From assembly GCA_910585435.1 (NCBI GenBank), contig CAJUEJ010000005.1, forward strand, positions 165,530 through 186,412: 20,883 nt of DNA, written 5' to 3'. The translations under genes were made by a program, and so were the position numbers. Each line of letters starts with the position of its first letter. The first letter of the stretch is position 1. The DNA is from an uncultured Hungatella sp. (GTDB lineage: Bacteria; Bacillota; Clostridia; Lachnospirales; Lachnospiraceae). Of the stretch, positions 8,211 to 17,039 are shown in pieces. The notes under the pieces were generated by a model that did not search any database, had not been told where the DNA came from, and saw nothing but the letters and a program-made list of their open reading frames with translations.

Positions 8211-8225
8211 AGTCAATAGACCTCC

Positions 8226-8834
8226 CTATTCCTTCGTCCCATCGATCCCATCCAGGCAGCATCGAAATCTATGGATATATCTGCCGCGTATTTCATCATC
8301 CGCGTCCCACCATTTCATCTTAGCCAACGCTTCTCGTTTCTTTTTATCCGGCACACGGTAGTGTATGAATTTCGCTGGTACCCCCCCAAAGACCTCAAAG
8401 GCACCTACGTCATGGGTCACAACAGCGCCAGCCCCTATCACCGCACCATCTCCAATGTGTACACCTTCCAAAATTACCACGTTTAAGCTGATCAATACAT
8501 CGTTGCCAATCACAACTCGTTTTATTTCTCTGTCAACATCTCCAATAGGATGGGTTGTAAGTCCCCGCATGTTATGATTATAGGGATTAATGTTCACATT
8601 AGAGGAAATTGAGCAATATTTACCAACATCACAATGCTGAAGTCTGCTGTTGGCGTTTACATAGGAGTGGTCACCTATTGTGACATCCTGCGAAATATAT
8701 GTGCCCTCATCAATTCGAACATTTTTCCCATATTCCGCCTTCAAATTCGCATATAAGGATTTGATTTTAGTCCCATTGCGTTTATTGAACAATTTGATTT
8801 TCAGTTTTTTATACAATGCTACTACCGGATTCAT
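8226..8834 (-). CDS. CatB-like left-handed beta-helix O-acetyltransferase
   Basis: A hexapeptide-repeat acyltransferase of the xenobiotic-acetyltransferase type, here most likely adding O-acetyl groups to a capsule sugar with acetyl-CoA. Repeated [LIV]-G-x4 units run from about residue 36 (KNVRIDEGTYISQDVTIGD) to residue 150 (IGDGAVIGAGAVVTHDV). The loop NPYNHNMRGLTTHPIG interrupts the helix and carries the catalytic-type histidine region. GGVPAKFI and a C-terminal WWD segment close the fold. The ATG overlaps the flippase TGA (ATGA), so translation is coupled; GAGGAAAC supplies the ribosome site. Length 202 residues. Confidence 0.88.
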   Translation of the reverse strand: MNPVVALYKKLKIKLFNKRNGTKIKSLYANLKAEYGKNVRIDEGTYISQDVTIGDHSYVNANSRLQHCDVGKYCSISSNVNINPYNHNMRGLTTHPIGDVDREIKRVVIGNDVLISLNVVILEGVHIGDGAVIGAGAVVTHDVGAFEVFGGVPAKFIHYRVPDKKKREALAKMKWWDADDEIRGRYIHRFRCCLDGIDGTKE

Positions 8835-10255
8835 ACGTTTCCTCGATTCGTCTTTTCAACGGCAAATTTCTTTGGCCGCATATAAGTGAAGAACATTCTT
8901 CTTGCTGCGAATGCAAACAGAACCATGCAAACCAGGATGCCACCGATATCTCCAAGTGCACTTTCAGATAGGTAAAATACTGCTGCAGCTGCCAGAATCA
9001 ATAAGACCCAAACGGCTGTCAATCCGTCTATTCCTATCTGGTATTTCTTTTTCAGAATAATCCCTCTGATTAACATCATAAGCACACAGGCCGCAGTTAA
9101 AGAAATCATCGCTCCATGAAAACTCCATGCCGGAATTAAAACAAGTATCAGCAACAAGTTAGACGCACCTGCAATCAGCGAAGAAACTGTGATTGTCTTA
9201 ACATCTTTATATGACATATATATAGTTGCAAAAAAACTTGCTAAAGAATTTGCACTGGCGTATATGACAATGTATGGGATGACCTCAAGTGCCCCATTGT
9301 ATGCCGGAGCAATAAAGTATGGAAACAATATCTTAATTGCGAGCATAAGAATGGATGACCCAAATACAAGTACACCAAACAGCATATTAATGACCCTTCG
9401 ATAATACCCTGCGCTATTGTTGTTTTTCGCCAGATCATAAGCCAATTCAAGCCATGCATACTCAAAAATGCTTGCAATCAGGGAAATCAATGTAGCAAAC
9501 TTCACTGCTACAGAAAAAAGACCGTTGTAATACATTCCCAGCATCTGGGCTATCATAATCTGGGTGAGTCCAGTTAAGAGCCACTGCATGATTGAATTTA
9601 GCGCAAGAGGACCTCCAAATTTAAAAAGTATCTGTAACCGTGCCTTTTGCACGTATCCCGCACGAAAGTGGCTCAGCACACGGAACTTAATTTCGATAAT
9701 TAATACCTGGGCAAGGGTTCCGATGATATAGGAATAATAGAGTGTCTCGATTCCATGATGCAGATATACAATCCCGATCCAGTTCAATAATAGGTTGATG
9801 GTACTATTGATACACCCTGATATTATGAATGTCCTGTTATCTTTCATACTCCGGGCAATATAGCCATAAAAATATTGAAAGCCGTTGGCAATAGCATAAA
9901 AACAGACAAGGTATGGATTCCCCAAGTCCCAAAAAATATTGATAGCCAATAGCACTGCCGCAAGCAATCCAGAGGAAATCCACATAACTGGAAGGCCCGT
10001 AGAAATGACTTCATATCTTTCCTGTTCTGTTTCGGCTTCTGCGGAATAACGAAAAACCGACATCCAGATGCACATACACACCATCGGGACAACCAACTGG
10101 ACAATGGTTGTGATGACGCCAAATGTCCCATAAATCTCCGGTTCAATAATCTTTGTGTATAAGGGCAAGAGAATGAATGAAATCAGCTTAGTGAATACAT
10201 TCCCCGCAAAATATCCAATTAAAGTGAAGAAAAATTGTTTGTACCGTGACTTCAC
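8831..10255 (-). CDS. Wzx-type polysaccharide flippase (MATE/MOP superfamily)
   Basis: Flips the undecaprenyl-linked repeat unit across the membrane for polymerisation outside. The 474-residue protein is hydrophobic throughout, with about 12-14 membrane helices. It begins in the usual flippase style (GYFAGNVFTKLISFILLPLY followed by YGTFGVITTIVQLVVPMV) and carries a mid-protein charged loop (KARLQILFKFGGPLALNSI). The start is GTG 10253-10255, supported by AGGAGG (10264-10269) 8 bases upstream inside the end of the GT32 gene; the start touches that gene's stop codon. With the polymerase gene nearby it defines a Wzx/Wzy-dependent pathway. Confidence 0.93.
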   Translation of the reverse strand: MKSRYKQFFFTLIGYFAGNVFTKLISFILLPLYTKIIEPEIYGTFGVITTIVQLVVPMVCMCIWMSVFRYSAEAETEQERYEVISTGLPVMWISSGLLAAVLLAINIFWDLGNPYLVCFYAIANGFQYFYGYIARSMKDNRTFIISGCINSTINLLLNWIGIVYLHHGIETLYYSYIIGTLAQVLIIEIKFRVLSHFRAGYVQKARLQILFKFGGPLALNSIMQWLLTGLTQIMIAQMLGMYYNGLFSVAVKFATLISLIASIFEYAWLELAYDLAKNNNSAGYYRRVINMLFGVLVFGSSILMLAIKILFPYFIAPAYNGALEVIPYIVIYASANSLASFFATIYMSYKDVKTITVSSLIAGASNLLLILVLIPAWSFHGAMISLTAACVLMMLIRGIILKKKYQIGIDGLTAVWVLLILAAAAVFYLSESALGDIGGILVCMVLFAFAARRMFFTYMRPKKFAVEKTNRGNV

Positions 10256-11052
10256 TAATGTTTCCTCCTAAGCAGAAACCGGACGTAATCTATAAGCGTC
10301 CCATCTTTCGCATTCCTATAAAATTTGCCTGGAAAGGTAACAATGGAGGATAACCTTTTCCCCCATTTAGGGCCAAATTTTTTTACCAGTTTCCATTCTG
10401 TTATTTTTGCGTTTATCGAACCCTTTGAATTCCACGACATGTCAAAGTGATGGATACTCACTGTGTTTTCCGTGATTTTTGTTTCTCCCGTTCTGAAGGA
10501 CGTCGGGCAGAAGTACTCTGTGCTGAAGATATTGCACCCATCCACTACCTGGTTTTCATTGTTACAAATCATCCCCCGCTTCTTCAGCGCATCGGTCTGA
10601 ATTCTCGGGCAGGAAACCATTGATAGCCAGAAGTCATTATCCGGGAATTCAAGCCCGTTATAATAATCCAGTATGTCCTTTAGCACTGGGTGGCCTTCGA
10701 CCGAGCCAAAGCCAATACCAAAGTTTACGAATGATACACTTTCAAATCCGGCATAAAAATCATATTTCAAGAATGGATCCAGGCTGGAAACCAGCTCAAC
10801 ATCAGTGTCCAGGTAAATACCACCATATTGGTACAGGATATCCACCCGTGCATAATCAGCGACAAACGCCCATTTTCTCGCTTCATACGCCTTTTTCATA
10901 AACTGCTGTTTCGTGACATCATAATTAGATTCGTTCCACTCCATGATCTCATAGTCCGGACAGAACTTCCTCCAGCTCTCCTTGCAGTGCTTTATCATCT
11001 CACTTTTTTCATTGCCGCCAAACCAGCAGTAATGAATTACTTTTGGAATCAT
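10255..11052 (-). CDS. GT32-type capsular polysaccharide glycosyltransferase
   Basis: A cytoplasmic glycosyltransferase with the DXD sugar-binding region. The protein opens with IPKVIHYCWFGG and then has the family signature DYARVDILYQYGGIYLDTD (residues 66-84), ending in the metal-binding DTD. Length 265 residues, normal for bacterial members next to capsule genes. The ATG overlaps the polymerase TGA (ATGA at 11049-11052), so the two are translationally coupled. Likely adds a hexose or acetamido-hexose; the exact sugar is not predictable. Confidence 0.92.
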   Translation of the reverse strand: MIPKVIHYCWFGGNEKSEMIKHCKESWRKFCPDYEIMEWNESNYDVTKQQFMKKAYEARKWAFVADYARVDILYQYGGIYLDTDVELVSSLDPFLKYDFYAGFESVSFVNFGIGFGSVEGHPVLKDILDYYNGLEFPDNDFWLSMVSCPRIQTDALKKRGMICNNENQVVDGCNIFSTEYFCPTSFRTGETKITENTVSIHHFDMSWNSKGSINAKITEWKLVKKFGPKWGKRLSSIVTFPGKFYRNAKDGTLIDYVRFLLRRKH

Positions 11053-12260
11053 CTATATGCTACCTCCAACCGCTCACGACAGCCTATACCTATTGCCATA
11101 GCGATAAAAATCAGATTTGGCATATAGGTAAGTACTGTCTCTCCAAAGCCTACAATCAAAACATAAAGCAGAGTCTGGTAGCATTTAAACTGTAAGTCCG
11201 AAATCCGTCCAGACTTCCCATACATACTTGCCGTTGAATGAAAAATATAAGCCAAATACACCAGCAGCGTAGGAAGCCCATACTGGGCAAAAATCATCAG
11301 GTAGGCGTTATGGAGGTTAAAAGACCCCCTTGAATACAATTCTGTATTGTACCCGACACCCCAGATGAACGCACCATAGTTGTTCTGTAAGTAATTCCAT
11401 AAATTTATCCAAATATACTGACGTCCCGTAAACAGTCTTTTTCCAAGGAACTGGGTATCGTATGTAACAACCCCACTCGTATACAAACCAACATAGATAA
11501 ACGGGAAGATGATTCCTGCAGCGATTATGATCGCAACAAGCAGCAGTGCCCATTTCTTTGATTTCTCGACTTTTTTCTTCAGAATCAGCTCCACCATTAA
11601 GATAGCAAGGAACGCAATCAGAGAAGTCCTCGACCTGGTCCAATACAACGCTGTAAAGCTGAGCAGATACACAAGTATTTTTTGAAATTTCGATTTAGTC
11701 TTGCTATCAATGTAAAGTCCAAGAAACAGGCAAGTGGTCACAATAATGATGGCTATGGTATTCGGGTTGATTGCCTCTATATACATATTTTTCTCAAGGG
11801 CTTCGAAGTATGCGTCTGTATATCTTAAAGAGCCTATGATTGCCAATATCCATCCTGCCATCATCAAGACATTTATCCTGCCTATATATGAGTCAGGAAG
11901 ATGGAGGTTTTTGAACATATATATGATGCACAATGGCCATATAAAAAAAATAATAACACCAACACCAGATCCATTCACCAGGATTGCGGCGATATTCATC
12001 CCAATGAATGCAACCAATCCAAGTATTTTTAGCCCGCTGTACCTCAGTATTTTTCCACAAGCTAACATCAATATAATTATTATCCAAATAATGTAGGTAT
12101 AATAATCGTGCAAAGCCGTATATACCGGATAAAACACAGAAAATGCTATATCCATCATTAAGGCCAGATAAAATATCAGTTCACTTGGGGAAAATATCCG
12201 TCTTTGATTTCCGCAGATTCTTTCCGAAACATATGCCTTCCTTGTGTTTGCTCGATTCAT
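11049..12260 (-). CDS. Wzy-type polysaccharide polymerase (O-antigen ligase/polymerase-like membrane protein)
   Basis: Polymerises flipped repeat units on the outer face of the membrane. The 403-residue protein has about ten to twelve hydrophobic helices (e.g. YIIWIIIILMLACG, VGVIIFFIWPLCIIY). The polymerase/ligase core motif region is present: WTRSRTSLIAFLA, and a periplasmic-type loop GVGYNTELYSRGSFNLHNAY before a late helix. Start ATG 12258-12260 is preferred: it follows the GT2 stop (12262) by one base. A longer frame from TTG 12293 overlaps that gene and has no ribosome site. Sequence is poorly conserved in this family, so the call rests on topology, the motif and position between transferases. 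Confidence 0.85.
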   Translation of the reverse strand: MNRANTRKAYVSERICGNQRRIFSPSELIFYLALMMDIAFSVFYPVYTALHDYYTYIIWIIIILMLACGKILRYSGLKILGLVAFIGMNIAAILVNGSGVGVIIFFIWPLCIIYMFKNLHLPDSYIGRINVLMMAGWILAIIGSLRYTDAYFEALEKNMYIEAINPNTIAIIIVTTCLFLGLYIDSKTKSKFQKILVYLLSFTALYWTRSRTSLIAFLAILMVELILKKKVEKSKKWALLLVAIIIAAGIIFPFIYVGLYTSGVVTYDTQFLGKRLFTGRQYIWINLWNYLQNNYGAFIWGVGYNTELYSRGSFNLHNAYLMIFAQYGLPTLLVYLAYIFHSTASMYGKSGRISDLQFKCYQTLLYVLIVGFGETVLTYMPNLIFIAMAIGIGCRERLEVAYR

Positions 12261-12261
12261 A

Positions 12262-13242
12262 TTATTTCCACTTTCTGTTCCATATTCGTACAACTATTTT
12301 ACGGTACATACCAGGTGAAACCCACGCCAGCGCAGCCCCTATCTTACGGTTCCTGGTAAAGTAGGGGCATTTGATAATCCGGAAGAAGTGCTTCAGTATA
12401 TGCCGTACAACACTTTTCAGATACTTGTTTTCCCTCCACTGTTCATCCAATAAGATTCTGTCCAGCACCCATAGATAACTCCAGTCATATCGGAATAATG
12501 CGCCGGGCAATGCGCCAGGAAATTCCCTTTCAACGATTTCAAGATTTCTTTGATGTCCATAAATCGAATCCAACGTCCTTTCTGAAAACTTACTTGTCGT
12601 AATGCTGTTATTTCGATGATACCAGTAATACATAGGCCTATGGTCTATCACAATCCTGTTTGCCTGCCTTAGGCTTCCAATGATAGCAATGGTATCCTCC
12701 CCAATTCTTCCCACTTCAAAGCGGTGTTTTGCAAAAATATGTCTGCGGTATAATTTTGCACATGCCGCAACAGAACCACCCCGACAAGACAAATCAATCA
12801 ATAAAGCCTGCTCTGTGTTATATGCTTTTGTTTCCTTGAGATAGCCCTGAACATCTATCCTGTTGTTGAACACATTGTAAAACTGGCATTCCACAATATC
12901 TGCGTCATACTCTTCCATGTCCTTCAGAAGGTTCTCAATCATGTCAGGAGCAACCGTATCGTCACTGTCAACGAAAGTAACCGCATCACCCTGCATGATA
13001 TCCAGCGCAGAATTCCTTGCCCCGCTCAGACCCATATTCTTTTGATGAATCACTCTTATGCGTGGGTCTGTCTTGGCCAATGTATCGCATATCCTGCCAG
13101 AGCCGTCTGGTGAGCCGTCATCCACAAGAATGATTTCAAGATTCGTATATGTCTGATTCTGTACGGATTTAACACATTTCTCCAGATACTCCTCAACCTT
13201 ATACACCGGGACTATAACTGTTATCAAAGGCTTACCGTCCAT
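12262..13242 (-). CDS. Glycosyltransferase family 2 (EpsJ-like)
   Basis: A 326-residue GT2 with a complete catalytic domain: ITVIVPVYKVEEYLEKCV at the start, LVDDGSPDGSG (residues 39-49), the conserved GLSGARNSAL (71-80), and FVDSDD (90-95) with the metal-binding aspartates. Its C-terminus is rich in basic and aromatic residues, suggesting peripheral attachment to the membrane. The ATG is one base after the stop of the small upstream ORF (TAATATG), with a GGGGGGA run serving as ribosome site. The stop codon is next to the polymerase start. Confidence 0.93.
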   Translation of the reverse strand: MDGKPLITVIVPVYKVEEYLEKCVKSVQNQTYTNLEIILVDDGSPDGSGRICDTLAKTDPRIRVIHQKNMGLSGARNSALDIMQGDAVTFVDSDDTVAPDMIENLLKDMEEYDADIVECQFYNVFNNRIDVQGYLKETKAYNTEQALLIDLSCRGGSVAACAKLYRRHIFAKHRFEVGRIGEDTIAIIGSLRQANRIVIDHRPMYYWYHRNNSITTSKFSERTLDSIYGHQRNLEIVEREFPGALPGALFRYDWSYLWVLDRILLDEQWRENKYLKSVVRHILKHFFRIIKCPYFTRNRKIGAALAWVSPGMYRKIVVRIWNRKWK

Positions 13243-13243
13243 A

Positions 13244-13357
13244 TTAATTTTCCCCCCTGGGCTCCATCACTTGAATCATCCTCTTAAACATCACACGCAA
13301 CGATGGAACTGTATGTGTTCTCATCACCACAGCTACAGCAGGCTGCTCTTTGTCCAT
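13244..13357 (-). CDS. Possible 37-residue coupled ORF, or scar of a second epimerase C-terminus
   Basis: A 37-residue ATG-to-TAA frame exactly fills the 114-bp gap between the epimerase and GT2 genes. Its ATG shares one base with the epimerase stop (TGATG) and its stop is one base from the GT2 start (TAATATG). Its C-terminal half (VPSLRVMFKRMIQVMEP) resembles the usual last helix of extended SDR epimerases, and ATGTTTAAG also occurs near the end of the true epimerase gene (KTMFKWTMESFL). It may be the leftover end of a homologous epimerase gene after recombination. A functional small protein is possible; no ribosome site stands out. Confidence 0.35.
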   Translation of the reverse strand: MDKEQPAVAVVMRTHTVPSLRVMFKRMIQVMEPRGEN

Positions 13358-14376
13358 CATAAAAACGACTCCATCGTCCACTTAAACATGGTTTTTATAT
13401 GGGTCACTGGCTTCCAGCCAAGATCCCTGACCTTGCTCGTGTCCAGAATCGCAAGCTTAAAGGGCAAGTATTGAAGTTTGGCAGCTTCGGGAGCAAATCT
13501 GACTTTGCAGGTCCTGTCGGGAAGCAGTGTCACCAGCACCTCGGCAAGATCCCGGATGCTGATCAGATTGTCCTCGTTGGCAACGTTGTAAAGCATATCT
13601 TTCCCCTTATCCATGATCAGGAACATTGCGTTTACAGCGTCTGCTACATAGGTATAGGTTCTCATTGCCCCGCCATCTGAATGCAAGACAATATCCTCAT
13701 TTTTCAACACACAGTCCATGAACTCTGCAAAGCCCCTGCCATCTGTGAGAGATACCCCAGGCCCCAGCGTGTGGCAAAGTCGAACTCCGCAGAAAGAAAT
13801 ACCAAACTCCTGCTTGTAAGTAGCCAGCATCGTTTCGCAGAGCCTTTTTGCCTCTGGATAACATGCCCTCGAATTCAGATGACACATAATGCCCATATCA
13901 GACTCCTTGATGTGCTTATCGTCCTCCCACTCACCATAAATCTCAACTGTGGAAATATAGAACACTCTTTTCGTCTTATGTGTTCTTGCACACTCCATAA
14001 CATTATGTGTTCCATTTACATGTGCCCAAAGAGTCTCAACTGGGGTGTCGTAATCCTTCGGTGCAGCAGGTCCGGCGGTGTGGAAAATATAATCAATCTT
14101 TCCATCGTAGTCTATTTCCGCGTTTAAATCCTGATAAAGAAACTCTACATTAGGAAGCTCCAATAAGTTATCAAAGACTGCTCTTGCTTTCTCCTCGCTA
14201 CGAGCCAGACCAAGAATTCGCATATTCAAGTTATATTTCAGATCCACATCCGCGAGAGTCTCAAGAATGTATCTTCCTAAGCGTCCTGTTGCGCCAGTAA
14301 CCAGCACTGTACAATTAAGATACATCCTCCAATTAACCGCACTGTTTGTGATGATATCCAAATCTCTTTTTTCCAT
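13357..14376 (-). CDS. NAD-dependent epimerase/dehydratase (extended SDR)
   Basis: A cytoplasmic nucleotide-sugar or polyol-forming oxidoreductase. The Rossmann motif is TGATGRLG (residues 27-34). The catalytic triad is visible as STVEIYG (142-148) and YPEAK with Tyr173 and Lys177. Length 339 is normal for UDP-glucuronate-decarboxylase-like extended SDRs. The substrate is not clear: it sits directly beside an IspD-like cytidylyltransferase and LicD, so it may act on a CDP-linked or phosphorylated intermediate rather than a UDP-sugar. AGGAG precedes the ATG by 8 bases, overlapping the end of the cytidylyltransferase gene. The short C-terminus after GWKP appears complete. Confidence 0.9.
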   Translation of the reverse strand: MEKRDLDIITNSAVNWRMYLNCTVLVTGATGRLGRYILETLADVDLKYNLNMRILGLARSEEKARAVFDNLLELPNVEFLYQDLNAEIDYDGKIDYIFHTAGPAAPKDYDTPVETLWAHVNGTHNVMECARTHKTKRVFYISTVEIYGEWEDDKHIKESDMGIMCHLNSRACYPEAKRLCETMLATYKQEFGISFCGVRLCHTLGPGVSLTDGRGFAEFMDCVLKNEDIVLHSDGGAMRTYTYVADAVNAMFLIMDKGKDMLYNVANEDNLISIRDLAEVLVTLLPDRTCKVRFAPEAAKLQYLPFKLAILDTSKVRDLGWKPVTHIKTMFKWTMESFL

Positions 14377-14388
14377 TTGAAATTCTCC

Positions 14389-15120
14389 TCAATTTATGCC
14401 GAATACATATCGGTTCTCTTCAAGCTCAAGCATGGCTTTAAGGATATAATAATCCTCCGGCGTAGTTACCTTGATGTTGTTATTGTTTTCTTTAATGATG
14501 TGAACCTTTTTCCCCAGATAGGTAAATACAAGAGCTGAATCCAAAAGGGGTATTGGCGTCTCTTTCCCTTCGATATCCCTATACGCCTGAGTCAGAACAC
14601 CTAGCTTAAATGATTGTGGAGCAGTCAAGCTATATGTATCCGCACGCTTCTTGAAATCCTCAAAGCTGACCTCATCCTGATCTGTTATGACCACAGATTC
14701 TATAACCGGCCTGACCGTCATCGCATTGCCATACTTCTTAGCCACACGTATGTTCTCGCTCAGTATATTTTCCTGAATCAGTGGGCGTACACCATCATGG
14801 ATTACTATAATGTCCTCGTCTGAAGCACCATTGGCCTGAATAAATTTTAGCCCTTTTAGTACGCTATCCTGTCGGTCTTTTCCGCCGGAAATCACTGCTT
14901 TAACCTTTTTGATGCCATATCTCTGTAGCATTGATTCCATATAATCTTTCCATGAGGAATGACATGCGATAACGACCGCATCGATGTCCTCACAGTATTC
15001 GAACTTCTGTAAGGTATAAATGATAATCGGTTTTCCAAACACCTCAAGGAACTGTTTGGGCATGCCTGTTCTTCTCATTCTTTGCCCTACGCCACCAGCG
15101 AGGATTAATCCGTAGTTCAT
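14389..15120 (-). CDS. IspD/TarI-like CTP:phosphate cytidylyltransferase
   Basis: Joins CTP to a phosphorylated alcohol to make a CDP-activated donor. The 243-residue protein has the nucleotide loop LAGGVGQRM (residues 7-15) with PKQF (21-24), the GGKDRQDSV motif (79-87, Arg83) and the metal/nucleotide motif IHDGVRPL (107-114). The C-terminal IKVTTPEDYYILKA is typical of the family. IspD itself serves isoprenoid synthesis, but placement in a capsule operon next to LicD argues for a polyol phosphate (ribitol-, arabinitol- or glycerol-like) as substrate, as for TarI and human CRPPA/ISPD. Five bases separate it from the LicD stop; AAAGGA at the LicD end is its likely ribosome site. Confidence 0.9.
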   Translation of the reverse strand: MNYGLILAGGVGQRMRRTGMPKQFLEVFGKPIIIYTLQKFEYCEDIDAVVIACHSSWKDYMESMLQRYGIKKVKAVISGGKDRQDSVLKGLKFIQANGASDEDIIVIHDGVRPLIQENILSENIRVAKKYGNAMTVRPVIESVVITDQDEVSFEDFKKRADTYSLTAPQSFKLGVLTQAYRDIEGKETPIPLLDSALVFTYLGKKVHIIKENNNNIKVTTPEDYYILKAMLELEENRYVFGIN

Positions 15121-15125
15121 AGACT

Positions 15126-15887
15126 TTATAAGTCCTTTCTGAATTTCTCGTGTTCGGGTATCCGTTTTTCCTTTGGCGGTGGTATCATATAGTCTGGTCC
15201 ATAATTTCGTTCCAGAAATTCATGATACCTTTTATTAACCATGAATGAATGCCCCTCGAATTGAATGTCCTCATATCCATCCATATAATCCGCATCGAAG
15301 ATATAGCTAACACCAACAAAAGCATCATTGGACCTATGGATACATTTCTTATCTCCATTAAACGAATGTTCACAAAGATAGTTAAACTGTTTGAGCTTTA
15401 TTCTTTGCGGAACTATCTTTCCGATTATATGAGTAAGAAGCAAAAGACATTTATGAAAGAAACCAAATCTTTCATACTCAGTATATGTCTTCATCATTCC
15501 CTGAAAGAAACGCAATAGCGTAATCTTTGCTATTTGAGCAGGTTTCTTAGATGAAATGTAATCCCATACAAGTATATCAACACATACAGTGTCATCCTTT
15601 GTCCGCATTACCAGCCGCGGTAACCACATGGTTCTATCATCTAACTCAAACTCTGATGGAAGAGATTTTGCTGCAAGCAAAAATTTCTCATATTCAGAAC
15701 GTTTCATCGATACATCAACATCATCATCCCATGGAATAAATTTGTGATTTCTTTCAGCTCCCAGAAGCGTACCACCATGCAATGAATAACTGATGCCATT
15801 AGTTCTGCATATTTCATCGAATTTTAAAGCCGCTTGTAAAAGAACAGATTGGATATGCTCTAAGCCATAGCTTTCATTTTCTTCCAT
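15126..15887 (-). CDS. LicD-family phosphotransferase
   Basis: Transfers a phospho-linked group from a CDP-activated donor to a glycan (phosphocholine in the pneumococcal enzyme; ribitol phosphate in the related fukutins). The diagnostic motif is SLHGGTLLGAERN followed by FIPWDDDVDVSM (acid cluster at residues 54-58). The C-terminal YMIPPPKEKRIPEH is also typical. Start ATG 15885-15887 is chosen because CTCCT on the plus strand (AGGAG, 15894-15898) is 6 bases upstream; the frame extends to a TTG eight codons earlier but that would place the ribosome site inside the gene. Length 253. The adjacent cytidylyltransferase supplies the likely donor. No choline uptake or kinase genes are visible, so choline is less likely. 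Confidence 0.92.
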   Translation of the reverse strand: MEENESYGLEHIQSVLLQAALKFDEICRTNGISYSLHGGTLLGAERNHKFIPWDDDVDVSMKRSEYEKFLLAAKSLPSEFELDDRTMWLPRLVMRTKDDTVCVDILVWDYISSKKPAQIAKITLLRFFQGMMKTYTEYERFGFFHKCLLLLTHIIGKIVPQRIKLKQFNYLCEHSFNGDKKCIHRSNDAFVGVSYIFDADYMDGYEDIQFEGHSFMVNKRYHEFLERNYGPDYMIPPPKEKRIPEHEKFRKDL

Positions 15888-15986
15888 TTTCTGCTCCTCT
15901 CCTTTCCACAATCTCCATCAAACCAAAACCGATGTTCATAAAGAACACGATCCTTCTGCCACAAAACGCTATGTAAGTCCCGCTTA

Positions 15987-17039
15987 TTACGCCCTATACC
16001 TGGGGAAGAAATTCCCTTCTGGCAAATCATCTCGCATTCTAACAAGTTCTTCATAAACCTGCTGATTTAAAATCTTTCTTCCGACATAAAACAGCTTATC
16101 CTCGCCTTTTTTATAAAAAGTTTTCTTGAAATCATATAACGGCCCTTCCTGCGCGCCAAGACCACCTCCGAGATGAAGCCAATCATATCCGTGATCAAAG
16201 CCCCATTTAGCAGCTTCATACAAAATCATGTTTGTCCCAGCATATCTTCGATATTTGAACAGCTGGCCGCTTAGGTGATAGTTCATGAGCTTTCCAGCAT
16301 AAAGCATTATGGAAGAAGCGATGGCTGTGTCTCCCAAGTATGCTGTAAAAAGTGCATAATTGCCTTTCAAATCATCTCTGATGCTATCATAGAATGGCTT
16401 GTCAAAATAGTAATAGGACGAAGCATCATCATGATCCATCGTAGTCTCATAAATCTTCTGGAACACATCGAACGCTTCTTCTGTCGTTTCTACTCTGACT
16501 GCAACTCCCTCTTTTGCCGCTACTCGGATATGGCCTCGATTTTTTGAACTGAATCGTTCCCATATCTTATCCTTCGAATCGAGCCGAATAGCCACTGTAT
16601 TCCCAAGAAAGGCCATCTCATACATTTCATCATTTATTCCGGAAGCATTCTCTAAAACAGGATGGAAACGTACAAACTCGCTTATTATTCTGTTATCAGC
16701 ACACCATTCCAAGTACTCATTCTGAAAACAAGCTGTATCTTCTCCATCTTGGGCACCCTCAAAATACCACCCGCCATATCCATACGGCGTTGTGATATCG
16801 TAGTACCTCCCCTCACGAATTTTCCCAGTGAAGTAACCGTCATTCGAAATGTCCCTCTTCATTACAACATTGATTCCTCTGAGAGTGTCAGAAGTATAAT
16901 AAAGCAGAAGTGGCTCCCCATCTCCATGCAACTCAAATGCTTTTACATAACCACTCAAGTAATATATATCGTATTTTTGAAAACTCTTAACGATGTTATC
17001 CCAGTCATTTTTCTGGTTGATTGAATAAACATTAAGCAT
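15987..17039 (-). CDS. FemAB/BioF2-like GNAT-fold acyl- or aminoacyl-transferase
   Basis: A 350-residue double-GNAT protein of the FemAB/acetyltransferase_6 type, which acylates amino groups using acyl-CoA or aminoacyl-tRNA. Visible family features are the mid-protein NRGHIRVAAKEG, the substrate segment YHLSGQLFKYRRYAGTNMIL and the C-terminal strand YDWLHLGGG followed by YDFKKTFYKKG. Start ATG 17037-17039 is fixed by AGGAGG (17046-17051) 6 bases upstream; it overlaps the GNAT stop by 8 bases. In this operon the target may be the amino sugar made by the aminotransferase. About 100 bases follow before LicD with no clear gene. Confidence 0.8.
   Translation of the reverse strand: MLNVYSINQKNDWDNIVKSFQKYDIYYLSGYVKAFELHGDGEPLLLYYTSDTLRGINVVMKRDISNDGYFTGKIREGRYYDITTPYGYGGWYFEGAQDGEDTACFQNEYLEWCADNRIISEFVRFHPVLENASGINDEMYEMAFLGNTVAIRLDSKDKIWERFSSKNRGHIRVAAKEGVAVRVETTEEAFDVFQKIYETTMDHDDASSYYYFDKPFYDSIRDDLKGNYALFTAYLGDTAIASSIMLYAGKLMNYHLSGQLFKYRRYAGTNMILYEAAKWGFDHGYDWLHLGGGLGAQEGPLYDFKKTFYKKGEDKLFYVGRKILNQQVYEELVRMRDDLPEGNFFPRYRA

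Noticed and set aside
15126..15887. Phosphocholine transfer as in the pneumococcal lic system
   Set aside because: No choline kinase, choline transporter or LicC-type choline-phosphate cytidylyltransferase is seen; the neighbour is IspD-like instead.
15888..15986. Small gene between LicD and the FemAB-like protein
   Set aside because: The only minus-strand frames run into LicD in another phase, and the one ATG (near 15930) has no convincing ribosome site.
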